This document shows, in pieces, positions 17,925-28,402 of a stretch of DNA of 64,000 bases; within the stretch, counting starts at the first letter, position 1, and each line of letters opens with the position of its first letter. Below the pieces are notes generated by a model. It saw only the letters and a program-made list of their open reading frames with translations, searched no databases and was not told the DNA's origin. The DNA is from Bacillus sp. WMMC1349 (GTDB lineage Bacteria > Bacillota > Bacilli > Bacillales > Bacillaceae): contig NZ_JABJUQ010000007.1 of the NCBI RefSeq assembly GCF_013155385.1, positions 1,718,001-1,782,000 on the forward strand, in the 5' to 3' direction. The position numbers and the translations under genes were made by a program.

Positions 17925-18497
17925 ATGAGAGAAATGAATAAAGAACAGATTGAACAAGCAGTTCGGCTTATATTAGAAGCAATTGGCGAAGATCCAAACA
18001 GGGAAGGTCTTCTTGATACACCGAAAAGGGTGGCAAAAATGTATACTGAAGTGTTTGCCGGACTAAATGAGGACCCTAAAGAACACTTTAAAACGATTTT
18101 TGGCGAAGATCATGAAGAACTTGTTCTCGTTAAAGATATTCCTTTTTATTCAATGTGTGAACATCATTTGGTCCCTTTTTACGGAAAAGCACATGTCGCT
18201 TATATTCCGCAAGGAGGCAAGGTAACAGGTCTTAGCAAGTTGGCAAGAGCGGTTGAAGCAGTGGCAAAACGTCCTCAATTACAGGAACGGATTACCTCAA
18301 CAATTGCCGATAGTATTGTCGAGACTTTGACACCGCATGGGGTAATGGTGGTTGTAGAAGCAGAGCATATGTGTATGACAATGAGAGGTGTAAAAAAACC
18401 GGGAGCAAAAACGGTTACATCTGCAGTCAGGGGAACATTTAAAGAAGATGTTGCTGCCCGCTCTGAAGTTTTGGCACTCATTAAACATCGCGATTAA
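17925..18497 (+). CDS. folE: GTP cyclohydrolase I (FolE, MtrA)
   Basis: FolE converts GTP to dihydroneopterin triphosphate, the first step of tetrahydrofolate synthesis. The 190-residue product starts [13 protein letters not shown] and equals B. subtilis FolE (formerly MtrA) in length. The zinc and active-site segments [22 protein letters not shown] and [12 protein letters not shown] carry the expected cysteine and histidine residues. GGAGG lies 11 bases before the ATG; the in-frame ATG at 17898 lies upstream of that site. It forms the mtrAB operon with the TRAP gene, 24 bases downstream. Confidence 0.97.
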   Translation: MREMNKEQIEQAVRLILEAIGEDPNREGLLDTPKRVAKMYTEVFAGLNEDPKEHFKTIFGEDHEELVLVKDIPFYSMCEHHLVPFYGKAHVAYIPQGGKVTGLSKLARAVEAVAKRPQLQERITSTIADSIVETLTPHGVMVVVEAEHMCMTMRGVKKPGAKTVTSAVRGTFKEDVAARSEVLALIKHRD

Positions 18498-18521
18498 ATA
18501 ATGAAAAGGTGTGCAACGAAT

Positions 18522-18752
18522 ATGAACAATAATCAATTAAATGATTTTGTGGTCATTAAAGCCGTTGAAGACGGTGTCAATGTGATTGGTTTAACAAGAG
18601 GAACAGACACAAGGTTTCACCATTCAGAAAAACTCGATAAAGGTGAGGTCATGATCTGCCAGTTTACCGAGCATACTTCTGCTATAAAAGTCCGTGGAGA
18701 GGCTCTCATTCAAACAGCCTACGGTGAGATGAAAAGTGAAGCAAAAAAATAA
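18522..18752 (+). CDS. mtrB: Tryptophan RNA-binding attenuation protein TRAP
   Basis: TRAP is an 11-subunit ring that, when loaded with tryptophan, binds GAG/UAG triplets in target RNAs. It terminates trp operon transcription and blocks trpE translation. The 76-residue product carries the canonical segments [29 protein letters not shown] and [20 protein letters not shown]. The ATG at 18522 is preferred because AAAGGTG lies upstream; an earlier ATG at 18501 would give a non-family N-terminus. Its target, the trp leader, is 6.9 kb downstream and shows a matching run of ten triplets. Confidence 0.97.
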   Translation: MNNNQLNDFVVIKAVEDGVNVIGLTRGTDTRFHHSEKLDKGEVMICQFTEHTSAIKVRGEALIQTAYGEMKSEAKK

Positions 18753-18870
18753 AGGCTTTTCTTAATGGTTTAAGGTATAAGCCGATATATTTCATCATAT
18801 TATGTTATACTTGAATTTTCTTCGTCGAATCACAAGAAAATCTGCGAATTTTGGGACAAGGGTGATATCT

Positions 18871-19647
18871 TTGCAAGACATCTACAGACATTTATCACAT
18901 TTAAAAATGAAGCTGAATCAAAAACTGTCACATCCATATCTAGCTAAGCATCTGACTGCACCGAAGGTAGATGAGGATAAGCTGTTTCTTTTTAATGCTC
19001 TGTTTGATGAAACAGATTTAAAAGAAGCTGACAAGGAGAATTACATTTTAACGGCGATGCTTGTTCAGACAGCCCTTGATACCCATGATGAAGTGACAAC
19101 AGCAGCTTCAATTAGACAGGATGACAATAAAAATCGTCAGCTGACAGTTTTAGCAGGGGATTACTTTAGCGGCATGTACTACTCTCTGTTATCGGGTATG
19201 AAGGATATTTATATGATCCGGATGCTTGCTGCCGCAATTAAAGAAATAAATGAACATAAAATAAGAATTTACGATCATTCAACAAAAGACTTAGATAGCC
19301 TTAAGAAAAGCATCAGCATAGTCGAAGCTTCACTTTTCCATCATCTTGCTGACCATTTTCACTTACCTCATTGGAAGTCTGTTGCCAATGACTTTCTTGT
19401 GTTTAAGCGGCTTGTTGTTGAAGCGAAACAAACAAATTCACGATTAGTCGAGACGATTTTGCAAGAGGAATTCTCAGCGGATCAGGCTATATGTGAGCAA
19501 TTAGCTGAAGAGGCTTATGAAAAAGCAAAAGTTGAGATCAGCCAATACCTTGTGAAACAACCTGGCGTTCAGAAATGGCTCTTGGATCGTTTGCAGGAGA
19601 TTAAGCCTGAAAAGCGAACCTATCATCAGAAAGTGGAAGAAGGGTAA
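18871..19647 (+). CDS. hepS: Heptaprenyl diphosphate synthase component 1
   Basis: HepS is the small, non-catalytic subunit of the two-component enzyme that makes the C35 side chain of menaquinone-7. It binds the allylic substrate and the product chain together with HepT. The 258-residue product from the TTG start ([27 protein letters not shown]) resembles B. subtilis HepS over its whole length and ends in the same [15 protein letters not shown] precedes the TTG; in-frame starts back to 18802 do not match the family. hepS-menG-hepT form one operon with 4- and 27-base gaps. Confidence 0.93.
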   Translation: MQDIYRHLSHLKMKLNQKLSHPYLAKHLTAPKVDEDKLFLFNALFDETDLKEADKENYILTAMLVQTALDTHDEVTTAASIRQDDNKNRQLTVLAGDYFSGMYYSLLSGMKDIYMIRMLAAAIKEINEHKIRIYDHSTKDLDSLKKSISIVEASLFHHLADHFHLPHWKSVANDFLVFKRLVVEAKQTNSRLVETILQEEFSADQAICEQLAEEAYEKAKVEISQYLVKQPGVQKWLLDRLQEIKPEKRTYHQKVEEG

Positions 19648-19651
19648 TATC

Positions 19652-20350
19652 ATGGAGCAATCTAAAGAACAGCGTGTACACGGGGTTTTCGAAAAAATAT
19701 CTCAAAATTATGATCGGATGAATTCAGTTATCAGTTTTAAACAGCATAAAAAATGGCGTGACAAAACGATGAAGATGATGAATGTTCAAAAAGGAGCTAA
19801 AGCGCTTGATGTCTGTTGTGGAACAGGTGACTGGACGATTGCGCTTGCTGATGCTACCGGAGAGACAGGCGAGATTAAGGGGTTAGATTTCAGTAAAAAT
19901 ATGCTTAAGGTTGCAAAGGAAAAGACTGAACACTACAGACAGGTTGAACTGCTTCACGGAAATGCAATGGAGTTGCCATTTCCTGATGATACGTTCGATT
20001 GCGTCACCATCGGTTTTGGACTTCGCAATGTTCCAGATTATTTAACCGTCTTAAAAGAGATGACGCGAGTGGTAAAACCCGGCGGACAGGTCGTATGTCT
20101 TGAAACGTCTCAACCGGAAATATTCGGGTTTAAGCAGCTGTACTACATTTATTTCCGTTTTCTTATGCCGGTATTTGGAAAGCTATTTGCAAAAAGTTTT
20201 AAAGAATATTCTTGGCTTCAAGAATCAGCAAGGGAATTCCCTGGTATGAAGAAACTTGCCGATTTATTTAAGGAGGCAGGATTAGAAAATGTTCAATATC
20301 ATGCATTCACAGGCGGTGTAGCAGCTACACATGTCGGTTGGAAGCGATGA
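19652..20350 (+). CDS. menG: Demethylmenaquinone methyltransferase
   Basis: MenG (also MenH/UbiE) uses S-adenosylmethionine to methylate demethylmenaquinone, the last step of menaquinone synthesis. The 232-residue protein has the AdoMet-binding motif [11 protein letters not shown] near residue 50 and the UbiE-family segments [17 protein letters not shown] ([10 protein letters not shown]) and [14 protein letters not shown]. It sits between the two subunits of the heptaprenyl synthase that provides the side chain, which supports the menaquinone rather than ubiquinone role. Confidence 0.96.
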   Translation: MEQSKEQRVHGVFEKISQNYDRMNSVISFKQHKKWRDKTMKMMNVQKGAKALDVCCGTGDWTIALADATGETGEIKGLDFSKNMLKVAKEKTEHYRQVELLHGNAMELPFPDDTFDCVTIGFGLRNVPDYLTVLKEMTRVVKPGGQVVCLETSQPEIFGFKQLYYIYFRFLMPVFGKLFAKSFKEYSWLQESAREFPGMKKLADLFKEAGLENVQYHAFTGGVAATHVGWKR

Positions 20351-20377
20351 TGCTGATAGGACTTAGGTGAAATCAAT

Positions 20378-21340
20378 ATGAAATTAACAACGTTATATTC
20401 TTTTTTAAACGAAGATATTGATTTAATAGAAAAAGAACTTGAAAAGACTGTGCATTCTGATTACCCTTTATTAAGTGAAGCCAGCCTTCACTTGTTGCAG
20501 GCTGGAGGTAAACGGATTAGACCGGTGTTTGTCCTACTTTGCGGCATGTTTGGAGATTATGATATTCATAAGATAAAAAATGTTGCTGTTTCTTTAGAGT
20601 TGATGCACATGGCTTCACTCGTGCATGATGATGTCATAGATGACGCCGAGCTCAGAAGAGGACAACCGACAATTAAAGCAAAATGGGATAATCGAATTGC
20701 GATGTATACAGGAGATTACTTATTTGCCCGCTCGCTTGAATCGATGACCAAAATAAACGAACCAAAAGCCCATCAAATTTTATCACAAGCTCTTGTTGAC
20801 GTGTGTCTTGGAGAAATTGAACAAATTAAAGATAAATATAATATGGAGCAAAATCTCAGAACCTATTTAAGAAGGATCAAGCGAAAAACGGCACTATTAA
20901 TTGCAGCCAGTTGTCAGCTGGGTGCGGTAGCTTCTGGAACGACTGAAAAAGTGCATCAAACCCTTTACTGGTTCGGCTATTATGTAGGAATGTCTTATCA
21001 GATTATTGACGATATTCTTGATTTTACTTCAAGTGAAAAAGAGCTTGGTAAACCGGTGGGAGGCGACTTACTGCAAGGAAATGTTACACTTCCGGTGTTA
21101 TTTGCTCTTCAATTCCCTGAGCTTAAAGGGAAATTAAAACTTGTCAACAGTGAAACAACTCCACAGCAAATTAAGCCTATTATTGAAGAACTGAAAAAAA
21201 CCGATTCGATTGAAAAGTCGTTTAAAGTAAGTGAAATGTATTTGAATAAAGCGTTTCGCCTTCTTGAAACATTGCCGAAGAACCGAGCGCGAATAACACT
21301 TTCTCAAATTGCAAAATATATTGGTAAACGAAGATTTTAG
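20378..21340 (+). CDS. hepT: Heptaprenyl diphosphate synthase component 2
   Basis: HepT is the catalytic subunit of heptaprenyl diphosphate synthase. It extends farnesyl diphosphate with isopentenyl units to C35. The 320-residue protein shows the two aspartate-rich motifs of trans-prenyltransferases: HDDVIDDAELRRG near residue 84 and QIIDDILDF near residue 210, plus GGKRIRP near residue 46. Its isopentenyl diphosphate comes from the pathway to which fni contributes. It closes the hepS-menG-hepT operon and is followed by a terminator. Confidence 0.95.
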   Translation: MKLTTLYSFLNEDIDLIEKELEKTVHSDYPLLSEASLHLLQAGGKRIRPVFVLLCGMFGDYDIHKIKNVAVSLELMHMASLVHDDVIDDAELRRGQPTIKAKWDNRIAMYTGDYLFARSLESMTKINEPKAHQILSQALVDVCLGEIEQIKDKYNMEQNLRTYLRRIKRKTALLIAASCQLGAVASGTTEKVHQTLYWFGYYVGMSYQIIDDILDFTSSEKELGKPVGGDLLQGNVTLPVLFALQFPELKGKLKLVNSETTPQQIKPIIEELKKTDSIEKSFKVSEMYLNKAFRLLETLPKNRARITLSQIAKYIGKRRF

Positions 21341-21348
21341 CTTAATCA

Positions 21349-21397
21349 GCGAGAAATTGCGCACCTTTATAGGGTGATGCGATGATTCGCTTTTTTG
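21349..21397 (+). terminator. Terminator after hepT
   Basis: A compound stem (GCGA with TCGC outside, TGCGCACC with GGGTGATGC inside) is followed by six T residues. Confidence 0.7.
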
Positions 21398-21505
21398 TTT
21401 CAACTAAATTGGAAGACCTTTATGCAATGGAATGGTGATAGATGTGTAAGTGGGGTGCTCAATTTAGACAAATGAATCTATACCATGAATATTAAATGCC
21501 CTTTA

Positions 21506-21534
21506 TTGATTAATTGTTCGAAAAATGTTATATT
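21506..21534 (+). promoter_or_regulatory. Candidate promoter for ndk
   Basis: TTGATT and TATATT are spaced by 17 bases, with a TG one base before the -10 box. It lies 49 bases before the ndk start. Confidence 0.55.
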
Positions 21535-21582
21535 TCCGATGTAGTATTTGAAAGCCTATACATATAGTGGGGTGGAGAATTG

Positions 21583-22032
21583 ATGATGGAAAAAACGTTT
21601 GTGATGATAAAGCCTGACGGTGTTCAGCGTCAGCTTATCGGTGAAGTCTTAGCAAGGTTTGAACAAAAGGGTTTACAGTTAATCGGAGCAAAACTAATGA
21701 AGATATCCGAGGAAACAGCTGGAAAACACTATCAAGAGCATAAGGAAAAACCTTTTTTTGGCGAACTTGTTGACTTTATCACATCAGGTTCAGTGTTTGC
21801 CATGGTATGGAAAGGTGAAGATGCGATTTCGATTGCCAGACAGCTCATTGGTAAAACAAATCCTAAAGAGGCTTTACCTGGTACAATACGCGGCGATTTT
21901 GGGATGATTGTTGGAAAGAACATCATTCACGGGTCAGATTCTTCTGAAAGTGCTGAACGAGAAGTTAATTTGTTTTTTCAACAAGAGGAGCTTGTTGAGG
22001 AAGAAAAATTAATCAATAAATGGATTTATTAA
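21583..22032 (+). CDS. ndk: Nucleoside diphosphate kinase
   Basis: Ndk transfers the gamma phosphate between nucleoside triphosphates and diphosphates through a phosphohistidine. The 149-residue product starts [16 protein letters not shown] and matches B. subtilis Ndk in length. The active-site segment [17 protein letters not shown] contains the phosphorylated histidine near residue 115. GGGGTGGAG precedes the ATG; an overlapping TTG one codon earlier is less likely. It has its own promoter and terminator and lies between the menaquinone operon and cheR, as in B. subtilis. Confidence 0.97.
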   Translation: MMEKTFVMIKPDGVQRQLIGEVLARFEQKGLQLIGAKLMKISEETAGKHYQEHKEKPFFGELVDFITSGSVFAMVWKGEDAISIARQLIGKTNPKEALPGTIRGDFGMIVGKNIIHGSDSSESAEREVNLFFQQEELVEEEKLINKWIY

Positions 22033-22044
22033 AATTGAAACATA

Positions 22045-22085
22045 AAAAACACTTGTTTCCCATATTAAGGAAGCAAGTGTTTTTA
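22045..22085 (+). terminator. Terminator after ndk
   Basis: AAAACACTTG pairs with CAAGTGTTTT, extended by TTTCC with GGAAG, and ends in a T-run 13 bases past the stop. Confidence 0.9.
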
Positions 22086-22146
22086 CGTTAAATATACAAT
22101 TTTTTATGAAAACAGGCTATAATTGTACACATATCATCATGAGTGA

Positions 22147-22929
<783 letters not shown>

Positions 22930-22959
22930 CTGACTTTTGTATAAGGGGTGTGTTATAGT
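22930..22959 (+). promoter_or_regulatory. Candidate promoter of the aro supraoperon
   Basis: CTGACT and TATAGT are spaced by 18 bases, starting immediately after the cheR stop and 42 bases before the aroF start. Confidence 0.5.
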
Positions 22960-23000
22960 TTTACTTAAAAGCGTTAATGTGATGAAGGGAGATTGGAATC

Positions 23001-24173
23001 ATGAGATATTTAACAGCTGGTGAATCTCACGGTCCTCAGCTTACAGCGATTATTGAAGGAGTCCCTGCAGGACTGCAGATCACGAAAGAAGATATAAACC
23101 ATGAACTTTTGAGACGGCAAAAAGGATATGGCCGCGGCCGGCGTATGCAAATTGAAAAAGATCAGGTGAATATTACAAGTGGTGTCAGGCATGGTCGTTC
23201 TCTCGGATCTCCGATTGCGCTTGTCGTTGAAAATAAAGACTGGGCCCACTGGACTAAAATCATGGGCTCAGAACCGATTTCAGAAGAAGAAGAAAAAGAA
23301 ATGAAGCGGCAAATATCAAGACCGAGACCAGGGCATGCTGATCTAAACGGTGCGATTAAATATGGTCACAGGGATATGCGAAATGTACTCGAACGTTCTT
23401 CAGCCAGAGAAACAACTGTCCGGGTTGCTGCAGGTGCGGTTGCCAAAAAAATCTTGTCTGAGCTTGGTATTCAAGTGGCAGGGCATGTCTTGGAAATTGG
23501 CGGAATAAAGGCAGAACATACAAATTACACTTCAATCGAAGACTTGAAAAAAGTGACAGAAGACTCACCTGTCAGATGCTTTGATGGTAAAGCTGGGAAA
23601 GATATGATGGCTGCAATTGACAAAGCGAAAGAGCATGGTGATTCGATTGGTGGAGTCGTTGAAGTCATTGTAGAAGGGGTGCCTGTTGGGCTCGGTAGCT
23701 ATGTTCATTACGATCACAAACTCGACAGCAAGCTTGCCGCTGCGATTTTGAGCATCAATGCTTTTAAAGGTGTTGAGTTCGGAATTGGCTTTGAAGCAGC
23801 AAGAAAAAACGGCAGTGAAGTTCACGACGAGATTATTTGGGACGATAAAAAAGGATATACACGGGCAACAAACCGACTTGGAGGACTAGAGGGCGGTATG
23901 ACAACCGGTATGCCAATTGTAGTCAGAGGTGTGATGAAGCCAATCCCAACTCTATATAAACCGCTAAAAAGTGTTGATATTGAGACGAAAGAGCCGTTCA
24001 GTGCCAGCATTGAACGTTCAGATTCTTGTGCAGTCCCAGCGGCAAGCGTTGTGGCCGAAGCCGTTGTAGCATGGGAAATTGCGAGTGCAATCGTCGATCA
24101 ATTTGGCGTTGATCAAATGGAGCGGATCGCTGAAAATGTTGAGAAAATGAGAGAATTGGCGAGGGAGTTTTAA
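23001..24173 (+). CDS. aroF: Chorismate synthase
   Basis: AroF (AroC in other naming) converts 5-enolpyruvylshikimate-3-phosphate to chorismate with reduced FMN. The 390-residue protein begins [24 protein letters not shown], the first signature of the family, and contains [26 protein letters not shown] and the C-terminal [20 protein letters not shown] precedes the ATG. It is the first gene of the aromatic supraoperon aroF-aroB-aroH-trpEDCFBA-hisC-tyrA-aroE. Its last base is the first base of the aroB start (TAATG). Confidence 0.97.
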   Translation: MRYLTAGESHGPQLTAIIEGVPAGLQITKEDINHELLRRQKGYGRGRRMQIEKDQVNITSGVRHGRSLGSPIALVVENKDWAHWTKIMGSEPISEEEEKEMKRQISRPRPGHADLNGAIKYGHRDMRNVLERSSARETTVRVAAGAVAKKILSELGIQVAGHVLEIGGIKAEHTNYTSIEDLKKVTEDSPVRCFDGKAGKDMMAAIDKAKEHGDSIGGVVEVIVEGVPVGLGSYVHYDHKLDSKLAAAILSINAFKGVEFGIGFEAARKNGSEVHDEIIWDDKKGYTRATNRLGGLEGGMTTGMPIVVRGVMKPIPTLYKPLKSVDIETKEPFSASIERSDSCAVPAASVVAEAVVAWEIASAIVDQFGVDQMERIAENVEKMRELAREF

Positions 24174-25261
24174 TGAAATCACTTCAAATTGAAACAGCCT
24201 CTTTGACTTATCCGATTTTTATTGGTGAAGGCATTAGGAAAAATGCAGTTGAACTTCTGTCATCTTTACATTTGCCGATGACAAAGCTTCTCTTGATTAC
24301 TGATGATGAAGTTGATAAACATTATGGGGAAGAGCTGTTTAATCTGCTACATAGCCATTGGTCTGTCAAAAAGGTGACTGTCCCTAGCGGCGAACAAGCC
24401 AAATCCATTGATATGTTCATGAAGCTGCAGACAGAAGCGATTGAGTTTCATCTTGATCGTTCATCATGTATGATTGCTCTTGGCGGGGGTGTCATCGGTG
24501 ATCTTGCTGGTTTTGTCGCAGCAACTTTTATGAGAGGTATCGATTATCTTCAATTTCCAACAACATTGCTGGCTCATGATAGTGCAGTCGGGGGAAAGGT
24601 CGCAATCAACCACCAGCTCGGTAAAAATTTAGTAGGTGCTTTTCATCAGCCAAAAGCTGTTATTTATGATACAGGGTGTCTTGCAACTCTACCCGACAAA
24701 GAAATGAGATCAGGACTTGCAGAGGTTATCAAACATGCCTTTATTCATGATGAATCATTTTTAAAAGATCTTTTTACAATTGCTTCACTTGAAAAAATCT
24801 CAACTGAACAACTGAATGACATGATATATAAAGGCGTTTCAATTAAAGCAGCAATCGTTTCGAAAGATGAGCGAGAAGAAGGAATCAGAGCCTACTTAAA
24901 TTTTGGTCATACATTAGGCCATGCTGTTGAAGCTGAGTACGGTTATGGCGAAATGACACATGGTGATGCTGTGGCATTAGGTATGCAGTTTGCTTTGTTT
25001 GTCAGTGAACAGGTTTTGAATTGTCCACTTGACCGGAAACATATTAAGAACTGGTTGGGAAAACTTGGGTTTCCAGTGGAATTAAAACGGGAAGTATCAA
25101 CAGAATCGTTGGTCAATCGAATGATGAGTGATAAAAAGACACGTGGAGGAATCATTCAGTTTGTCCTGCTTGACCAGATCGGCAAAGTCAGTCTGCACTC
25201 TTTTAAAGCTGAAGAGATTGAGCGATGGCTGAATGTCTGGAGAATGGAGGAGATTGAATGA
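24173..25261 (+). CDS. aroB: 3-dehydroquinate synthase
   Basis: AroB cyclises DAHP to 3-dehydroquinate, the second shikimate-pathway step, using NAD and a divalent metal. The 362-residue protein has the NAD-binding [20 protein letters not shown] near residue 104. The metal-binding glutamate and histidines are seen in [23 protein letters not shown] and [11 protein letters not shown]. It overlaps aroF by one base and aroH by four, indicating translational coupling in the supraoperon. Confidence 0.97.
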   Translation: MKSLQIETASLTYPIFIGEGIRKNAVELLSSLHLPMTKLLLITDDEVDKHYGEELFNLLHSHWSVKKVTVPSGEQAKSIDMFMKLQTEAIEFHLDRSSCMIALGGGVIGDLAGFVAATFMRGIDYLQFPTTLLAHDSAVGGKVAINHQLGKNLVGAFHQPKAVIYDTGCLATLPDKEMRSGLAEVIKHAFIHDESFLKDLFTIASLEKISTEQLNDMIYKGVSIKAAIVSKDEREEGIRAYLNFGHTLGHAVEAEYGYGEMTHGDAVALGMQFALFVSEQVLNCPLDRKHIKNWLGKLGFPVELKREVSTESLVNRMMSDKKTRGGIIQFVLLDQIGKVSLHSFKAEEIERWLNVWRMEEIE

Positions 25262-25641
25262 TGATTCGCGGTATTCGTGGAGCAACCACTGTTGAACACG
25301 ATACAGAAAAAGACATAACGAAAAAGACAAAACAACTGATTGACAACATGATCATTGAAAATCAAGTGAAACCAGAAACAGTGGTCCACATTTTGATATC
25401 GGCCACACCTGATCTTCACGCTGCTTTTCCGGCTAAAGTCGTAAGAATGTTTGAAGGTTGGCAGTACGTCTCTGTCATGTGCATGCAGGAAATGGATGTA
25501 ACTCATGGTCTGAAACAGTGCATTCGCGTCATGATGACTGTGCAAACTGAAAAACGGCAAAATGAAATCTGCCATGTTTATTTAGAAAATGCCGTTTCCC
25601 TAAGACCTGATTTATCATTGACAAAAAAGACTGAATTATAA
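25258..25641 (+). CDS. aroH: Monofunctional chorismate mutase (AroH class)
   Basis: AroH rearranges chorismate to prephenate, committing carbon to phenylalanine and tyrosine. The 127-residue protein ([13 protein letters not shown]) is of the trimeric pseudo-alpha/beta-barrel type. It has the conserved Arg7, [18 protein letters not shown] and IRVMMTVQT active-site segments, and it matches B. subtilis AroH in length. The start overlaps the aroB stop. The trp promoter lies at the extreme 3' end of this gene, with its -10 box just beyond the stop codon. Confidence 0.97.
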   Translation: MMIRGIRGATTVEHDTEKDITKKTKQLIDNMIIENQVKPETVVHILISATPDLHAAFPAKVVRMFEGWQYVSVMCMQEMDVTHGLKQCIRVMMTVQTEKRQNEICHVYLENAVSLRPDLSLTKKTEL

Positions 25642-25647
25642 TACGAT
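25618..25647 (+). promoter_or_regulatory. trp operon promoter
   Basis: TTGACA and TACGAT are spaced by 18 bases. The -35 box lies inside the last codons of aroH. The predicted start, about 25653, coincides with the first base of the leader 5' stem-loop. Confidence 0.75.
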
Positions 25648-25653
25648 GATAAG

Positions 25654-25688
25654 AACCTTAGAAATACACAGGAGTGTGTATAAAGGTT
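25654..25688 (+). promoter_or_regulatory. trp leader 5' stem-loop
   Basis: AACCTT pairs with AAGGTT, and inside it ATACACA pairs with TGTGTAT around a GGAG loop, with an internal loop between the two helices. This is the arrangement of the 5' stem-loop of the B. subtilis trp leader, which helps TRAP bind. Confidence 0.8.
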
Positions 25689-25740
25689 AGTTTGAGATGA
25701 GACTAGGGTAGTTTGAGAATGAGTTTTTAGATGAGCTGAG
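25688..25740 (+). promoter_or_regulatory. TRAP-binding site (ten GAG/UAG triplets)
   Basis: Ten triplets in the order TAG, GAG, GAG, TAG, TAG, GAG, GAG, TAG, GAG, GAG are separated by 2-4 bases. An eleventh, as in B. subtilis, is not evident unless the GAG in the 5' stem-loop is counted. The sequence GGGTAG...GAATGA within it can pair with TCATTCTACCC at about 25755-25765 to form the antiterminator, so bound TRAP would favour the terminator. Confidence 0.9.
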
Positions 25741-25761
25741 TACAAAACGTTTATTCATTCT

Positions 25762-25790
25762 ACCCAAAAGACATCGTCTTTTGGGTTTGT
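25762..25790 (+). terminator. trp leader attenuator terminator
   Basis: ACCCAAAAGAC pairs perfectly with GTCTTTTGGGT and is followed by TTGTTTAC. Its 5' arm overlaps the antiterminator pairing, as expected for TRAP-controlled attenuation. Confidence 0.88.
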
Positions 25791-25834
25791 TTACTTTCAC
25801 GCAAATATTTTTCCCTCTCATGCTGTCTTCTCAT

Positions 25835-25858
25835 TCTCCTTCACCTACAAAAAGGAGA
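25835..25858 (+). promoter_or_regulatory. Hairpin hiding the trpE ribosome-binding site
   Basis: TCTCCTT pairs with AAGGAGA, which is the trpE Shine-Dalgarno sequence 8 bases before the TTG start. This corresponds to the B. subtilis structure through which TRAP blocks trpE translation in readthrough mRNA. Confidence 0.7.
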
Positions 25859-25866
25859 GAGAAACT

Positions 25867-27405
25867 TTGAATAACTTTTCCTCGTTTATGGAGGACACTC
25901 GACATTTCAGAACGATTCCTATTGTTGAAAGTTATGTTGTGGATACACTAACCCCGATTCAAGTCGTCGAAAAACTAGAGAATGAGGTCGTATACTTGCT
26001 TGAAAGCAGAGATGATTCTTCGGTCTGGTCGAGATATTCTTTTATCGGTCTTGATCCATTTATGACGATTAAAGAGAAAAACGGTCAAGTTCACGTATAT
26101 GATCAAGATCAGCAGAAGCTTTATAGTGCTTCACAATTAAAAAGGGTTCTTGAATGGATGTCACATACATGCTTAATCAAGACGCCTGATTTAGAAATTC
26201 CGTTTGTCGGCGGGGCTGTAGGATATTTAAGCTGTGATTTTATGTCCCTTGTTGAACCATCTATTGCGAAACATAAAGATGACACCGATTTTGAGAAATG
26301 TCTGTTATTTGTCTGTAGAAAGATGGTTGCCTATGATCATGAGTTGAGAAAGGTTCACTTGATTCATTATGCGAGGCTTAATGGCACTGAAACAGAAACA
26401 GAAAAGATCAGGATTTTTAAAAATGTAAAGCAGGAACTGAAACAGCTTAAACAGAATTTGAGCGACCGGAAAACAGCAAAGGAATTATTTTTTGCTCATC
26501 ACCATGACTTACCATTGAGTGATGAAAACATTCAATCAACACATGAAAAATCACAATTTCTAGTTGGTGTTGAGCGGTTGAAAGAATATATGAAAGCCGG
26601 GGACATCTTTCAAGGGGTATTGTCTCAAAAGTTTAAAATTCCGGTGAAAGTCAGTTCATTTGAATTATACAGAGTGCTGAGATTGGTGAATCCTTCACCA
26701 TATATGTACTATATCAAGCTGCCTGATCGTGAACTTGTTGGGAGTTCACCGGAACGTTTGATTCATGTTCAAAATGGACATCTCGAAATTCATCCGATTG
26801 CAGGGACAAGAAAACGGGGGACCAACCAGGCTGAAGATGAGCGTTTGCAAAAAGAACTTTTAGCTGATGATAAAGAAAAAGCGGAGCATTGTATGCTTGT
26901 TGATTTAGCTAGAAATGATATTGGCAGAGTGGCTGAATACGGGTCTGTCAAAGTGAATGACTTCGGTAAGGTTGTATCATTTTCCCATGTCATGCACATG
27001 ATTTCGGTCGTCACCGGTACTTTAAAAACAGGTGTTCATCCGGTTGATGCTTTAATGAGCGCGTTTCCTGCCGGCACTTTAACAGGTGCTCCGAAAATAA
27101 GAGCCATGCAGCTTCTGAACGAGCTTGAGCCAACGCCAAGAGAGACATATGGAGGCTGTATCGCATATATCGGCTTTGACGGAAATATCGATTCCTGCAT
27201 CACAATCAGGACGATGAGTATCAAAGACGGGTTGGCGACGATTCAAGCGGGAGCTGGGATTGTTGCGGATTCGGTCCCTGAAAAGGAATGGGAAGAATCA
27301 TTCAATAAAGCCAAAGCATTGCTCAAGACGATCCAAATTGCAGAAAAGATTTTTCTGGGGAAAGAGGGGTACGGAAATGAACGAACTGCTGAAATCTTGC
27401 GTTAA
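25867..27405 (+). CDS. trpE: Anthranilate synthase component I
   Basis: TrpE converts chorismate to anthranilate, taking ammonia from the glutaminase subunit (encoded outside this window, as in B. subtilis). The 512-residue product starts at a TTG (LNNFSSFMEDTRHF) behind AAGGAGAGAG. It has the tryptophan-feedback segment LLESRDDSSVWSRYSFIGL near residue 45 and the catalytic core with SPSPYMYYIK-like (NPSPYMYY), PIAGTRKRG, LVDLARNDIGR and GTLTGAPKIRA. It is controlled by the TRAP leader and overlaps trpD by 29 bases. Confidence 0.97.
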   Translation: MNNFSSFMEDTRHFRTIPIVESYVVDTLTPIQVVEKLENEVVYLLESRDDSSVWSRYSFIGLDPFMTIKEKNGQVHVYDQDQQKLYSASQLKRVLEWMSHTCLIKTPDLEIPFVGGAVGYLSCDFMSLVEPSIAKHKDDTDFEKCLLFVCRKMVAYDHELRKVHLIHYARLNGTETETEKIRIFKNVKQELKQLKQNLSDRKTAKELFFAHHHDLPLSDENIQSTHEKSQFLVGVERLKEYMKAGDIFQGVLSQKFKIPVKVSSFELYRVLRLVNPSPYMYYIKLPDRELVGSSPERLIHVQNGHLEIHPIAGTRKRGTNQAEDERLQKELLADDKEKAEHCMLVDLARNDIGRVAEYGSVKVNDFGKVVSFSHVMHMISVVTGTLKTGVHPVDALMSAFPAGTLTGAPKIRAMQLLNELEPTPRETYGGCIAYIGFDGNIDSCITIRTMSIKDGLATIQAGAGIVADSVPEKEWEESFNKAKALLKTIQIAEKIFLGKEGYGNERTAEILR

Positions 27406-28402
27406 CGGGCGTACAATGAGTGAAACTGAGGCGAAAGAGATCATGGACATGATGATGGCCGGTTCATTGAGTCCGGCTGAAACAGGTGGACTGCTTTCTG
27501 TTCTTTCTTACCGGGGAGAAACAGTCGAAGAAGTGATCGGTTTTGTCAGAACAATGCGGGAGAAGGGATTGACAATAGAAGGACCAAAAGGCCTTGTTGA
27601 TACGTGTGGAACAGGAGGTGATGGCCTTTCTACTTTCAATGTTTCAACAGCAGCTGCTATCATTGCTTCTGCCGCTGGTGCTAAGATTGCCAAACACGGA
27701 AATCGTTCAGTTTCATCGAAAAGTGGAAGTGCAGATGTACTTGAATATCTTGGAGTGAACATTCAGACAACACCTGAAGAAACAAAACGCAGCATAGAAC
27801 AGTATAATATGGGTTTTTTATACGCACCAAGCTATTATCCTTCTATGAAGCATGTGGCGGGAATAAGGAAAGACCTCGGTTTTAGAAGCGTATTTAATCT
27901 ACTCGGTCCGCTTAGCAACCCGATGAATGCCAAGCGTCAGGTGATCGGTGTTTATTCAATCGAAAAAGCGAAGTTGATGGCTGGAGCGTTAGCGTTTTTC
28001 GACCCAGAGCATGTTCTATTTGTTTCAAGCAGGGACGGTCTTGACGAACTTTCGATTACATCACCGACAAACGTGATTGAATTAAAGGAAGGTAAACGGT
28101 TCGAGTATACTGTTGAACCAAATGACGTTGGTCTGTCGTTTGGTAACCTTGCAGACATTCAAGTCAATACAGCAGAAGAAAGCGGTCAAGTCATCATCGA
28201 TATTTTCAAACAAAACAGTTCAGAGTCTGCTCTTCATATCGCCGCGTTTAATGCAGGAGCCGCTTTATATGTAGCAGACCAGGTGTCTAGTTTAAAAGAG
28301 GGCGTAGCAGTTGCTCTTGAGACGATTGAAAAAGGAAAAGCTCTTCACCAGCTGTTCCAGTTAAAAAGAGAGGAAGAGCGCTATGTTGGATCAAATGATT
28401 GA
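27377..28402 (+). CDS. trpD: Anthranilate phosphoribosyltransferase
   Basis: TrpD joins anthranilate to phosphoribosyl pyrophosphate. The 341-residue product has an N-terminal helical domain and the PRPP-binding signatures [17 protein letters not shown] (near residue 78), [18 protein letters not shown] and [13 protein letters not shown]. The ATG at 27377 ([14 protein letters not shown]) lies within the end of trpE behind AGAGGGG; the longer open frame from 27260 is inside trpE and not used. It overlaps trpC by 20 bases. Confidence 0.96.
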   Translation: MNELLKSCVNGRTMSETEAKEIMDMMMAGSLSPAETGGLLSVLSYRGETVEEVIGFVRTMREKGLTIEGPKGLVDTCGTGGDGLSTFNVSTAAAIIASAAGAKIAKHGNRSVSSKSGSADVLEYLGVNIQTTPEETKRSIEQYNMGFLYAPSYYPSMKHVAGIRKDLGFRSVFNLLGPLSNPMNAKRQVIGVYSIEKAKLMAGALAFFDPEHVLFVSSRDGLDELSITSPTNVIELKEGKRFEYTVEPNDVGLSFGNLADIQVNTAEESGQVIIDIFKQNSSESALHIAAFNAGAALYVADQVSSLKEGVAVALETIEKGKALHQLFQLKREEERYVGSND

